Positions 26,261 through 34,846 of a DNA stretch of 64,000 nucleotides are shown here, one piece after another (the stretch's first letter is position 1; every line of letters starts with the position of its first letter). Origin of the DNA: Sphingobacteriales bacterium (GTDB taxonomy: Bacteria > Bacteroidota > Bacteroidia > Chitinophagales > UBA2359); NCBI GenBank assembly GCA_016718845.1, contig JADKCK010000017.1:62001-126000 (forward strand), given 5' to 3'. Below the pieces are notes generated by a model. The model searched no databases, was not told the DNA's origin, and saw only the letters and a program-made list of their open reading frames with translations. The position numbers and the translations under genes were made by a program.

Positions 26261-27627
26261 ATGCAACCCGCCCGCAAACAAGCCGCCGCCCAAGTAGAGT
26301 TTGACAAAGCAATGAAACACTACGAAAACGGCAATATAGATTTGGCAATTAAATGCTGGAATAAAGCGACTACCCTAAACCCAAGATTTGCAGAAGCATG
26401 GAATAATTTGGGTATCAGCTATGATGATAAAAAAGAATACGACCAAGCTATCGAATGTTACGAAAAAGCCCTTGCCCTAAATCCAAATTTTGTAGAAGCA
26501 TGGACTAATTTAGGCAGCAGCTATGGTGGTAAAAAGGAGTACGACCAAGCTATTGAATGTTTTGAAAAAGCCCTTGCCCTAAATCCAAATTATGATGCAG
26601 CATGGACTAATTTAGGTAACAGCTATAATGGCAAAAAAGAGTACGACAAAGCTATTGAATGTTTGGAAAAAGTCCTTGACCTAAACCCAAATTTTGTAAA
26701 AGCATGGAGTAATTTAGGTAACAGTTATAATGGCAAAAAAGAGTACGACCAAGCTATTGAATGTTTTGAAAAAGCCCTTGCCCTAAACCCAAATTTGGCG
26801 GAGGCATGGAATGATTTAGGTGCCTGCTATAATGACAAAAAAGAATACGACCAAGCTATTGAATGTTACAAAAAAGCCCTTGCCCTAAACCCAAATTTGG
26901 CAGAAGTATGGAGTAATTTAGGTAACAGCTATCATGGCAAAAAAATTACGACCAAGCTATTGAATGTTACCAAAAAGCCCTTGCCATAAATCCAAATTTG
27001 GCGGGGGCATGGAGTAATTTAGGTAACAGCTATAATGACAAAAAAGAGTACGACCAAGCTATTGAATGTTTTGAAAAAGCCCTTGACCTAAACCCAAATT
27101 TGGCAGAAGCATGGTATAATTTAGGTAACAGCTATAATGACAAAAAAGAGTACGACCAAGCTATTGAATGTTACAAAAAAGCCCTTGCCATAAATCCAGA
27201 TTATGATAAGGCATGGAATAATTTAGGTGCCAGCTATAATGACAAAAAAGAGTACGACCAAGCTATTGAATGTTACAAAAAAGCCCTTGCCATAAATCCA
27301 GATTATGATAAGGCATGGTATAGTATAGGGCTTTCATTAGGCAAATTAGGTAAATATGCCTTGGCTTTAGATGCCTTTAAAAAAGCAGATAAACTGTGTG
27401 TAAACGATTATAGTACCCTATATTACATAGCCGAAATGTACCATAATTTAGGCAATATAGATGAGGCAATCAATTACTATGAACAAGCATTAACCCTAAC
27501 CCCAAATTTATGGGACGCTTGGCACAACTTAGGGCTTGCCTACGAAACCAAAGGCGAGCTAAAATTGGCATACGTTTGTTATAACCGCAACAACCGCATG
27601 GCAACAAAATTCAAACCTATTGTTTAA
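26261..27627 (+). pseudogene. Tetratricopeptide-repeat protein, one frameshift
   Basis: About a dozen near-identical 34-residue TPR units follow each other (AWNNLG-SY..KKEYDQAIECYEKALALNPN). At DNA level the 102-bp unit is strikingly uniform. The reading frame breaks at about 26940: in the seventh unit ggcaaaaaaattacgacc lacks one base compared with ggcaaaaaagagtacgacc. The first frame therefore ends at 26989, while the next continues from about 26945 to 27627. Restored, the protein is about 455 aa. The last part (from about 27330) is more diverged and ends LAYVCYNRNNRMATKFKPIV. TPR domains bind other proteins. The 5-bp spacing after AIPR suggests this is its partner or regulator. The break sits in a run of seven A, so an assembly error is possible. 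Confidence 0.85.
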
Positions 27628-27708
27628 GCCTCTCCACATTTTAATGCACAACAAGCCATCAAACACTACATTTTTCTCCTCGTAATTGCCCTTATTGCCT
27701 TTTTTCCG

Positions 27709-29808
27709 GTGGCTACGGGCTGGTTGGTACTAAAAAACGACATCATCGCCCTCGATTTACCCCTAAAATACTACATCGCCCAGTGCATACAACAGGGCTA
27801 TGTACCTTGGTGGATAAACACTTGGGAAATGGGTTTTCCGCTACATTCGCCGCTTTGTTGGAGCATTTTTAACCCCATTACGCTGCTTTTTTCGTTGGCA
27901 TCGCCCTATCACATCTATCAACTGCACACCGAGTGGCTGCTGTATGTTTGGGCAGCAGGTGTTGGCATGTATCGTTTGGGGCGTTTTGCGTTGCGATGGG
28001 ACACAAATGCTGCTTTGTATGCAGGTATGGTGTATATGTTGTCGGGTTTTGTGCTTGCCAATGCCCAGTTTTTGGGTTTTATTGCCGCCGTAGCCTATAC
28101 GCCTTTTGTGTTGGCAAACTACCTGCAACTGCTCCAAAAACCAAATGCAACAAGGGCTATTAGTTTGGTGTTTTGGGGCTATTGTATGCTAACGGGTAGT
28201 TATCCGGCATTTATGTTGGTGGGTTGTTATGTGCTGCTTGGGGCTTTGTTGCATCATTTGTATCAACAATACCGCCGTTTATCTTTGCCGCTTTTTGCAC
28301 AACAAATAAAGGTAATAGCTTGGTGGCATGGCATTAGTTTGGCGTTGTTTGTGTTGGTTAGTTTGCCTTTGTTGTATGGTTTGTACGACATTCTGTCGCA
28401 CCTAAATCACCCTGCCGCCCTCGATGTGTCAGCCGTTAGCAGCAATTATTTACACCCCATATCGTTGTTAGGTTGGTTGTTACCTGCCTTTTCGGTGTCC
28501 GAAAAAGTGCTGGGCGTTACCACATTAATGCAGGGCGTATATATGGGTTTGCCTACTTTTGTGCTGTGTATTTCGGTTGTCAAACGCCCCAAATTGTTTG
28601 GTACCCAAACTTTGGGCTTATTATTAGCCGCTATTTTTTTTGTAGGTGCAGCCTTGGCACATCATTTGCCTATTAGGGCATTTATGTTTTGGTACGTACC
28701 GCTTATGCAATATTTTCGCCATGCGGGTTTGCTTAGGTATTTTGGTTTATTATTTTTTTTATTGGCGATGGGCAGGTACTACACTTTGCTATTACAAGCA
28801 CCAAACAACAGCCTAATTAGTAAAAATCTAACTAAAGCTTGGCAAACAACACTTGGTTTATTGGCACTTATTGGGGTGTTGATAATGGCACACATCTACC
28901 AAAACCAACTTAATCCAAGCTATCAAATAAGCCTATTAAGCCGTTTTTTACCCCATGCCGATATCCGTTATTTTTGGCTGATGCAGGTTTTAGGGCAATT
29001 TATTTTGTTGTGGGCAATGTATAAATGTTACACAAATCATCAAACAAAACTGTTTAAAATACTTTTATGTGTAGATTTGGTGATGGCAGCTTGGCTAAAC
29101 CTACCCTTTACTGTTATTAGCCAATACAGTGCAACCGATATTATGCAAAAAATGCCATCGGTACAAGGTTTCCCGATACAAAACCGTACAGCAAATGCCG
29201 TAAAAAGCACATTAACCGACAACCGAGGCAATAAATGGTACAACATCAACGTTTTTAGCAAGCAAATAAGCACACAACCAACCTACACAGGCTCGCTAAC
29301 ACTACAAAATGCCAATAAATGGTATGCCTCTAAACTGTATCCAACAACAGCCAACAACCCAATAGTTTACCTAAGCCACGATTACCGCCCTTTATCTGCC
29401 CTAAACCAAACAGATAGCTGCAATATATACGCACAAACCGTATTTTTGCCCGATACTGCCTACAAAAACTTGCCTAAACCCATAGCAAAACTTTTTGCTA
29501 ACGATACCCTTAGCCTATTAAGCATCAAACCTAACCAAATAACAGTGCAGGTATCAAGCAATGCACCGCAAATGCTGTGTTTAATACAAAATTATTACCC
29601 CCATTGGAAAGCCTATTACAACCATAAACCTTTGGTTATTATGCCCATCAACCATATTTTTATGGGCATAAACATACCCGCTGGCAAAGGCATCGTAACA
29701 TGGATATACCAACCCACCACTATTATTTGGCTTAGTTACCTAAGTTTAGTAGTTTGGGCAATGATGATAGCTACACTTGTACTTAAATCACGCTTTTGCA
29801 TTTCATAA
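27709..29808 (+). CDS. YfhO-like multispanning membrane protein
   Basis: From GTG 27709 the frame gives 699 aa with about a dozen hydrophobic helices. The first periplasmic loop carries the glycosyltransferase-C-like signature of this family (DLPLKYYIAQCIQQGYVPWW, then MGFPLHS). The C-terminal globular part reads QNYYPHWKAYYNHKPL and then FMGINIPAGKGIVTWIYQP, which is the typical YfhO ending. YfhO proteins are thought to move lipid-linked sugars, for example in lipoteichoic acid or cell-wall glycosylation; the role in Bacteroidota is unknown. The frame is open upstream to the TPR stop, and its first helix clearly begins before 27709 (KHYIFLLVIALIAFFPVATG), yet no ATG exists in that frame. A nearby ATG at 27643 is out of frame by one, so the true start was probably there and lost by an indel. 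Confidence 0.82.
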   Translation: MATGWLVLKNDIIALDLPLKYYIAQCIQQGYVPWWINTWEMGFPLHSPLCWSIFNPITLLFSLASPYHIYQLHTEWLLYVWAAGVGMYRLGRFALRWDTNAALYAGMVYMLSGFVLANAQFLGFIAAVAYTPFVLANYLQLLQKPNATRAISLVFWGYCMLTGSYPAFMLVGCYVLLGALLHHLYQQYRRLSLPLFAQQIKVIAWWHGISLALFVLVSLPLLYGLYDILSHLNHPAALDVSAVSSNYLHPISLLGWLLPAFSVSEKVLGVTTLMQGVYMGLPTFVLCISVVKRPKLFGTQTLGLLLAAIFFVGAALAHHLPIRAFMFWYVPLMQYFRHAGLLRYFGLLFFLLAMGRYYTLLLQAPNNSLISKNLTKAWQTTLGLLALIGVLIMAHIYQNQLNPSYQISLLSRFLPHADIRYFWLMQVLGQFILLWAMYKCYTNHQTKLFKILLCVDLVMAAWLNLPFTVISQYSATDIMQKMPSVQGFPIQNRTANAVKSTLTDNRGNKWYNINVFSKQISTQPTYTGSLTLQNANKWYASKLYPTTANNPIVYLSHDYRPLSALNQTDSCNIYAQTVFLPDTAYKNLPKPIAKLFANDTLSLLSIKPNQITVQVSSNAPQMLCLIQNYYPHWKAYYNHKPLVIMPINHIFMGINIPAGKGIVTWIYQPTTIIWLSYLSLVVWAMMIATLVLKSRFCIS

Positions 29809-29825
29809 CCTTATAACTAACCAAA

Positions 29826-30308
29826 ATGACAACTCAAAAAATAACCCTCTGCTTACTTAGCTTTGTTTTGTTGCTAAACGTGCTGGCATGTGCCAAAACC
29901 GAAACCTATCCACCCGAACCCGAGGTTACGGCAATTAGGTTTAACAAAACTGAAATAAAAAGCGCTCACCTTAGCGCAGGCACCCCCGAAGCATTTGTGT
30001 TGAGCATAGATTTTAAAGACGGTGATGGCGACATTGGGCAAACCGAAGACCATCCCGAAACAAACCTATTTGTTACCGACAACCGAAACCAAAATACCAC
30101 CGAGTATGCCATACCCTACGACCTTGAATCGAAGGGTATCAATAAATCAATATCGGGTACTATTGATGTAAATATTTTACAACAATGTTGCATACCTTTG
30201 GTGGGTATTCCATGTAGCCCAAATGCCACCTACGCCCCCACCGACACCCTTAGCTATACCCTTGTACTTAAAGACAGAGCAGGCAACATCAGCAATACCC
30301 CCGCTTGA
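29826..30308 (+). CDS. Lipoprotein of unknown function, 3' end replaced by a repeat
   Basis: This 160-aa protein has a lipoprotein signal peptide (LLLNVLACAK, lipobox Cys at about 22). Mature residues include FVLSIDFKDGDGDIGQTED (a Ca-binding-like DGDGD loop) and a Cys pair CC..GIPC. The family is common in Bacteroidota beside membrane or secreted genes and normally continues after DRAGNISNT with more residues. Here the reading stops exactly within a dispersed repeat (ccccgcttgacgcgg, 30299-30313), which supplies the TGA at 30306. The 3' end is therefore probably truncated. It begins 17 bp after the YfhO gene, so it is in the same operon. Confidence 0.7.
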   Translation: MTTQKITLCLLSFVLLLNVLACAKTETYPPEPEVTAIRFNKTEIKSAHLSAGTPEAFVLSIDFKDGDGDIGQTEDHPETNLFVTDNRNQNTTEYAIPYDLESKGINKSISGTIDVNILQQCCIPLVGIPCSPNATYAPTDTLSYTLVLKDRAGNISNTPA

Positions 30309-30383
30309 CGCGGTAAATTTATTGGTCTTTTTTGGGGGTGATGATTGGCTTACCCTAAGTTGACTAGCAGCTGGCACCCCCAG
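30299..30383. repeat. CCCCGCTTGACGCGG..CACCCCCA element, copy A
   Basis: This is an 85-bp element: ccccgcttgacgcgg, then a t-rich spacer and ggggtgatgattgg, ending with gctggcaccccca. The inner arms tgggggtg and cacccccа-type ends are inverted, so it is palindromic at its 3' side. A second copy in opposite orientation lies at 36761-36838. This copy overlaps the last codons of the lipoprotein gene. Confidence 0.7.
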
Positions 30384-30473
30384 AGTCAATAAAGCCCAAC
30401 ACCCATAAAAAACAAGTACTGGTAATTTAAACACATCAACCAATAAACCACTAGTAATACCCTAAGTAGCTAA

Positions 30474-30668
30474 TCAATCTAATATTGTCGGGTAAAAGTG
30501 GTATTTTTAGCCCCGTTAGGGGTGTAATATAGGTAGCAAAGATGTGAATAAACGTATTTTAAGCCCCGTTAGGGGTGCGATATGGTTATTTATCCATGAA
30601 AAAACGTTACCAATTTACCGATAATGGCGAGTTTGCCAAGAGCTATAATACCCGACAATATTAACTTG
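30474..30668. mobile_element. MITE-like element with 14-bp perfect terminal inverted repeats
   Basis: AATATTGTCGGGTA at 30481-30494 is exactly inverted at 30649-30662 (TACCCGACAATATT), and similarity extends about 7 bp outward on both sides. Between them are two copies of agccccgttaggggtg followed by an ATATgg tail (about 30508-30590). There is no coding capacity. The structure fits a non-autonomous palindromic element. Confidence 0.6.
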
Positions 30669-30675
30669 AATGACT

Positions 30676-31178
30676 ACTAAGGAACGTGTAAAACTTAACT
30701 TGGACAGATTTGCCATATAAATCACTCATGTTACGCAGCCCATTTTTATAATTAGCCATTTGGTATTTTTAGCTACGCTTTGCATTATTTGGAGAGAGAA
30801 GACCGGCATTATAGGAATTGGCGTTAAGAAATGGGCAAAAATGGAGCGTTAAAAAAGATATACTGTTTGAAGCACGCCACACCGAACCCAGAAATAAACT
30901 CGACAAACAAGTCGTTTGGCGTGCAAGTTTATATCTTTTAGCGGAATGTTGCCCATTTTAGCCAATTACTATACCAGCCTTGATTTTTTTGTTACTTTTT
31001 TGATCAAGCAAAAAAGTAAAAGAACATGATTAGGTGGTAAGCAGCAACAAAAAAACAACAAACAACTAAAAAAGCCCCATGCCGCTTAATAGCCAACTCG
31101 GTTGGGTTACCTCTGCGTAACATGAGTAAATCACGCAAAACTTGTACACTTTATCATTTACCCATTCCTAAGTAGCTA
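30676..31178. mobile_element. ~500-bp MITE-like element, imperfect inverted ends with internal palindromes
   Basis: CTCATGTTACGCAG (30725-30738) is perfectly inverted at 31113-31126 (CTGCGTAACATGAG), with looser inverted similarity on both outer sides out to about 30676 and 31175. Inside lies a long imperfect palindrome (aaatgggcaaaaatggagcg at 30829 against tttagcggaatgttgccca near 30940-30958) and a perfect 11-bp hairpin at 30992. It has no gene and ends three bases before the next ATG (31182). A short relative (gtacgtaacatgaataaatg) occurs near 35955. Confidence 0.6.
30992..31019. repeat. Perfect hairpin TTACTTTTTTG / CAAAAAAGTAA
   Basis: An 11-bp perfect inverted repeat with an atcaag loop lies in the gene-free element. 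It could act as a bidirectional terminator. No gene ends close enough to assign it as one. Confidence 0.7.
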
Positions 31179-31181
31179 AAA

Positions 31182-33629
31182 ATGAAAAAACATTACCTAT
31201 ATCTTGCCTTCTTTTTTCTTACTCAAACAACTTTTGCTCAAACATTTTCGGCTGTTGTTAATCAAGTAATCACCGACGATGGCTCAACCTTTAATTTTAA
31301 TATTGATGTAACTGGATTGCCCAACACCATAGACACTTTATTTGGCTTAGAAACAGTGTGTTTAAACCTACCACATACCTACGACTCGGATATGGAAGTA
31401 AAATTGCTCGCACCCGATGGTACCATTATTTTATTGTTCTCGGGTGTAGGCGGCGGCGACCATAATTTTACCAACACCTGTGTAGGCGGATTTGATTATC
31501 CCCCTATAGTCAACGGCTCGGCTCCTTTTACAGGCACTTTTGCTTCGATGGGCGTTTTGGGCAATGTAAATAACGGACAAAATGGCAACGGACAATGGCA
31601 ATTAATTGTGCATGATACCTACCCCTTTGCCGACGAAGGAACACTAATAGACTGGTCAATTACCTTTGGCAACAATCCGGCACAACCTTATTTGTATACT
31701 TCTAGCAATTTGCCCATCGTAAAACTAACCACCTTAGACGGAAATATCCCAAACGAACCCAAAGTACAAGCTCATCTGCAAATTATAGATAATGGCATTG
31801 GTTTGCGAAACTATGCCAACCAAACCAACTATACCTACGAAGGCGATATAATGGTAGAATTGCAAGGATTTACCGGACCAATCTATCCCAAAAAAAACTA
31901 CGACTTTGATTTAATAGCCCCCAACGGAGATAAAATTGATACCAGCCTATTGGGTATGCCCGCCGAAAATGATTGGATATTAAAAGCCGAATATTTGGAC
32001 CATACCCTAATCAAAAATACACTTACCTACGAAATGTCGCGCCGAATGGGACGCTATGCCCCACGTACCCGCTTTTGCGAGTTGCTATTAGATGGCGAAT
32101 ATGTAGGCGTGTTTACCCTAACCGAAAAAATTAAACGAGGCACAAATCGCCTAAATATTGCCAAACTTGAACCTACCGATATTAGTGGAGCAGATTTGAC
32201 AGGCGGCTATATAATAGAAATGAACATAAATGGCGACCCCGCTGATTGGGTATCCAATTATCAACCCATTAATTATGCCACCTGTGGCTTAGATGTAGAG
32301 TTTAAACATGTATACCCCAAAACCGACGAAATTGACCCCATACAACACGACTATATTAAAAGCTATGTAGATAGCTTTGAACAAGTACTGCATGGCGATG
32401 ATTTTTTAAACCCCGAAACAGGCTACCGCAAATACATCTCGGTTAAATCGTTTATTGACTTTTTGATAACCAACGAGTTTAGCGTAAACTACGACAGCTA
32501 CGGACGAAGTACCTATTTGTATAAAGAAAAAATAACCGACGGTAATCAACTAAAAATTGGTCCCCCGTGGGATTACGACCGAGCCTATAACGACAGCCCC
32601 GAAGGTTGGGTTTGGGAAATTACCCACCAAGGATGGCCCTTCCCGTTTTGGTGGTCAAAAATGTGGGACGACCCCATTTACCGCAAAGAATTGGCTTGCC
32701 GATGGTTTAGCTTACGACAAAATACCCTAAGCACACCCGCATTTATGTCGCTTATTGATAGCTTAAGCACCGAACTAAACGAAGCACAAGCCCGTAATTT
32801 TGCTATCTGGAACGACTTGGGCGGGCAAACCTACAACGACCAAATAACAGGTTTAAAATCGTATGTTACTCAACGATTAACATGGATAGACGAAACCTTA
32901 CAAACCGAAAATGTACAACTACCTATTTTTAACCTACCTGCCGACACCAGCCTTTGTTTGGGTACAACCCTAAATGCAAACATGGGTGGTGGATATACTT
33001 ATACATGGCTAAACCAACCCAATCCGTTGGCGGTTACCATAACACAATCGGGGGAGTATACCCTAAAAGCCGAAGACACAAACGGCTGTTATACCACACA
33101 ACAAATAGCCATTACTACATCGGTACCCGATGCCTCGTTTACTAGCCAAGCTATTGCTAACCAACCCACAACTTGGCAATTTACACCCAACAACACCAAC
33201 GCAGTCGGCTATTTGTGGTCGTTTGGCGATACTTATACCTCAACACAAGTACAGCCAACCTATATATACACCGCTGGTGGCAACTACATAGTATCTTTGC
33301 TTGTCACCGACTCTTTGGGTTGCCAAACAAGTAGCGGCACTGCCATTTTGGTAAACGCTGTAGGCGTTGCCACACCCACCAATCAATTGATGCTGCAAGT
33401 ATCACCTAATCCTTTTCAAGAGTTTATCCGCGTACAATTCCAAAATCCAATAAACGAAAAATGTAAACTATCGCTTATTGATATATGGGGACGCGAAGTA
33501 TACCAACAATCTTTTGAGAAAAACGTGGATGCAATAAATATTCCAACTCAAAATTTAACACAAGGTGTATATCTATTAAAAATAGACACAGCCGAAAAAG
33601 TGGAAATTATTGAGATGATGAAAAAATAA
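31182..33629 (+). CDS. Secreted CotH-kinase-like protein with P-domain, PKD domain and T9SS type A tail
   Basis: This 815-aa protein has a signal peptide (about 1-19, ending TTFAQ). Residues about 20-165 are a proprotein-convertase P-like domain (CLNLPHTYDSDMEVKLLAPDG, ending NGQWQLIVHDTYPFADEG). Residues about 170-590 are a CotH domain: GEYVGVFTLTEKIKRGTNRL (about 305-324) and LKIGPPWDYDRAYNDS (about 465-480), the latter holding the Asp-rich metal/ATP loop of this atypical kinase family. A PKD domain (about 645-725, YLWSFGDTYTSTQVQPTY) and a type A sorting tail (LQVSPNPFQEFI, LTQGVYLLKI, basic end) follow. CotH in Bacillus phosphorylates spore-coat proteins; here the protein would act outside the cell on unknown targets. 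No promoter box is visible; the gene starts directly after the MITE-like element. Confidence 0.88.
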   Translation: MKKHYLYLAFFFLTQTTFAQTFSAVVNQVITDDGSTFNFNIDVTGLPNTIDTLFGLETVCLNLPHTYDSDMEVKLLAPDGTIILLFSGVGGGDHNFTNTCVGGFDYPPIVNGSAPFTGTFASMGVLGNVNNGQNGNGQWQLIVHDTYPFADEGTLIDWSITFGNNPAQPYLYTSSNLPIVKLTTLDGNIPNEPKVQAHLQIIDNGIGLRNYANQTNYTYEGDIMVELQGFTGPIYPKKNYDFDLIAPNGDKIDTSLLGMPAENDWILKAEYLDHTLIKNTLTYEMSRRMGRYAPRTRFCELLLDGEYVGVFTLTEKIKRGTNRLNIAKLEPTDISGADLTGGYIIEMNINGDPADWVSNYQPINYATCGLDVEFKHVYPKTDEIDPIQHDYIKSYVDSFEQVLHGDDFLNPETGYRKYISVKSFIDFLITNEFSVNYDSYGRSTYLYKEKITDGNQLKIGPPWDYDRAYNDSPEGWVWEITHQGWPFPFWWSKMWDDPIYRKELACRWFSLRQNTLSTPAFMSLIDSLSTELNEAQARNFAIWNDLGGQTYNDQITGLKSYVTQRLTWIDETLQTENVQLPIFNLPADTSLCLGTTLNANMGGGYTYTWLNQPNPLAVTITQSGEYTLKAEDTNGCYTTQQIAITTSVPDASFTSQAIANQPTTWQFTPNNTNAVGYLWSFGDTYTSTQVQPTYIYTAGGNYIVSLLVTDSLGCQTSSGTAILVNAVGVATPTNQLMLQVSPNPFQEFIRVQFQNPINEKCKLSLIDIWGREVYQQSFEKNVDAINIPTQNLTQGVYLLKIDTAEKVEIIEMMKK

Positions 33630-33636
33630 AATTGCA

Positions 33637-33912
33637 ATGAAAATCCAATCAATTAGTGTAGCTCGTGTGGCAATAGTCATTGTTTTGGTGGCGCTTTTGC
33701 GCACCATATCCGAAATATTGCGCTTGGCTTATGTACACGGCGTGCCTCCCGATTGGACAATCATCAAAGCATACCTAATTGGCTCAACATTGTGGGTAAT
33801 TGGCTGTATGGTAATGATAATAGCCTATTTTATGGGTAAATACAAAAGCGTATCAATAATTGGTATAATAACAATTGCAGGGCTGATTTTTTACAAATTA
33901 ATTTATTTGTAA
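33637..33912 (+). CDS. Small three-helix membrane protein, unknown
   Basis: This 91-aa protein starts 7 bp after the CotH gene stop, so it is probably in the same transcript. Three hydrophobic segments are at about 8-26 (ARVAIVIVLVALLRTI), 46-66 (LIGSTLWVIGCMVMIIAYF) and 72-90 (SVSIIGIITIAGLIFYKLI). I see no motif. It may be a small accessory membrane protein. Confidence 0.7.
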   Translation: MKIQSISVARVAIVIVLVALLRTISEILRLAYVHGVPPDWTIIKAYLIGSTLWVIGCMVMIIAYFMGKYKSVSIIGIITIAGLIFYKLIYL

Positions 33913-33978
33913 CGATGAAAAACTTAACTAAATCTAACAATAAAAGCAGTTGATACCTAAATTTTGCTAATTAAGTAG

Positions 33979-33986
33979 TACCTTTG
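33979..33986 (+). promoter_or_regulatory. Bacteroidota -7 box (TACCTTTG)
   Basis: TACCTTTG lies 143 bp before the ATG at 34130, implying a long 5' leader that is AT-rich and shows no clear structure. Confidence 0.5.
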
Positions 33987-34129
33987 CACCCCAAATTAAA
34001 GCACAAAACACCAACACAATATTTATTGAGCAATTCTACCAGTTTTATTTAAACCCTACCGTATTTTGCACATCTATAAGAGGTGAAATATTATCTCAAA
34101 AATCAAAAAAATTAAAATTAAATAATTAC

Positions 34130-34735
34130 ATGAAACAATTTGTTTTATTTACGCTCATCTTATTGGGTATTTGTCAAAACTTAACAGTGTTGGCGCAAAA
34201 AGGTGGTAACGATGGCGAAAAAGAAAAGTTTATTCCGGGTGCCATTTACGAAGCACGCTACTGGACCGACATGACAGGCAGAAGTAGTAAAGTGTTTGTT
34301 GACACAATGGTATTTTTTAACGACCGTGCTGTGTTTGAATACAGCAACAACCGCTGTATTTCTTGCCCTTATCACTCCACCGATTCTATTATTTACTCGT
34401 TGATGCCTAAGTTGCAAACAAGCGAACGAGAATTTACAATGGGCAACAACTTTGTGCGCAAAATGAACAAAGCTATTGTGCCTTTTAGAGGTTACGACCG
34501 CCTTATCTACAAAATTTACTCGTCCGACATGTCGAGCAAAGATACAGGTACCGGCGATTATGCTTTGGTATCGAGCCAATTTGGAGTGATTTACCGCTAC
34601 AACAACAAAGGCGAAGTATATATGCTTAACCGAATTGATGTGTACAAAGATGGCAAAGCCGTTGATGAAATTGACCTACTACCGCTGCAAGTAGAACTCA
34701 GTAAATCGAAAATTTTTATAGGCGATTTAGACTAA
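34130..34735 (+). CDS. Secreted protein of unknown function
   Basis: This 201-aa protein has a signal peptide (about 1-22, ending LTVLAQ). The mature part begins KGGNDGEKEKFIPGAIYEAR and continues with alternating beta-strand-like segments, a single Cys pair (RCISCPY, about 79-85), and an end rich in acidic residues (IFIGDLD). The overall look (a beta-rich single domain after FIPGAIYEARYW) resembles small Bacteroidota periplasmic proteins of the GLPGLI type, but the GLPGLI motif itself is absent, so I leave it unassigned. It has its own promoter and a strong terminator, so it is monocistronic. Confidence 0.75.
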   Translation: MKQFVLFTLILLGICQNLTVLAQKGGNDGEKEKFIPGAIYEARYWTDMTGRSSKVFVDTMVFFNDRAVFEYSNNRCISCPYHSTDSIIYSLMPKLQTSEREFTMGNNFVRKMNKAIVPFRGYDRLIYKIYSSDMSSKDTGTGDYALVSSQFGVIYRYNNKGEVYMLNRIDVYKDGKAVDEIDLLPLQVELSKSKIFIGDLD

Positions 34736-34759
34736 ACTAAAACCCAAGCCTTTTTATTA

Positions 34760-34797
34760 AAGTGCCACTTCTGCCCTAAACAACAGAAGTGGCACTT
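34760..34797 (+). terminator. Hairpin terminator after the 34130-34735 gene
   Basis: AAGTGCCACTTCTG and CAGAAGTGGCACTT form a perfect 14-bp stem with a 10-nt loop, followed by gttttacc. Confidence 0.85.
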
Positions 34798-34846
34798 GTT
34801 TTACCCCATTTTGTCAAGATAATATTTGTCTATAACGCATCTTTTT

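Noticed and set aside
26261..27627. CRISPR-like regular repeats
   Set aside because: The regular 102-bp period is a coding TPR array, not short repeats with unique spacers. I saw no CRISPR array elsewhere.
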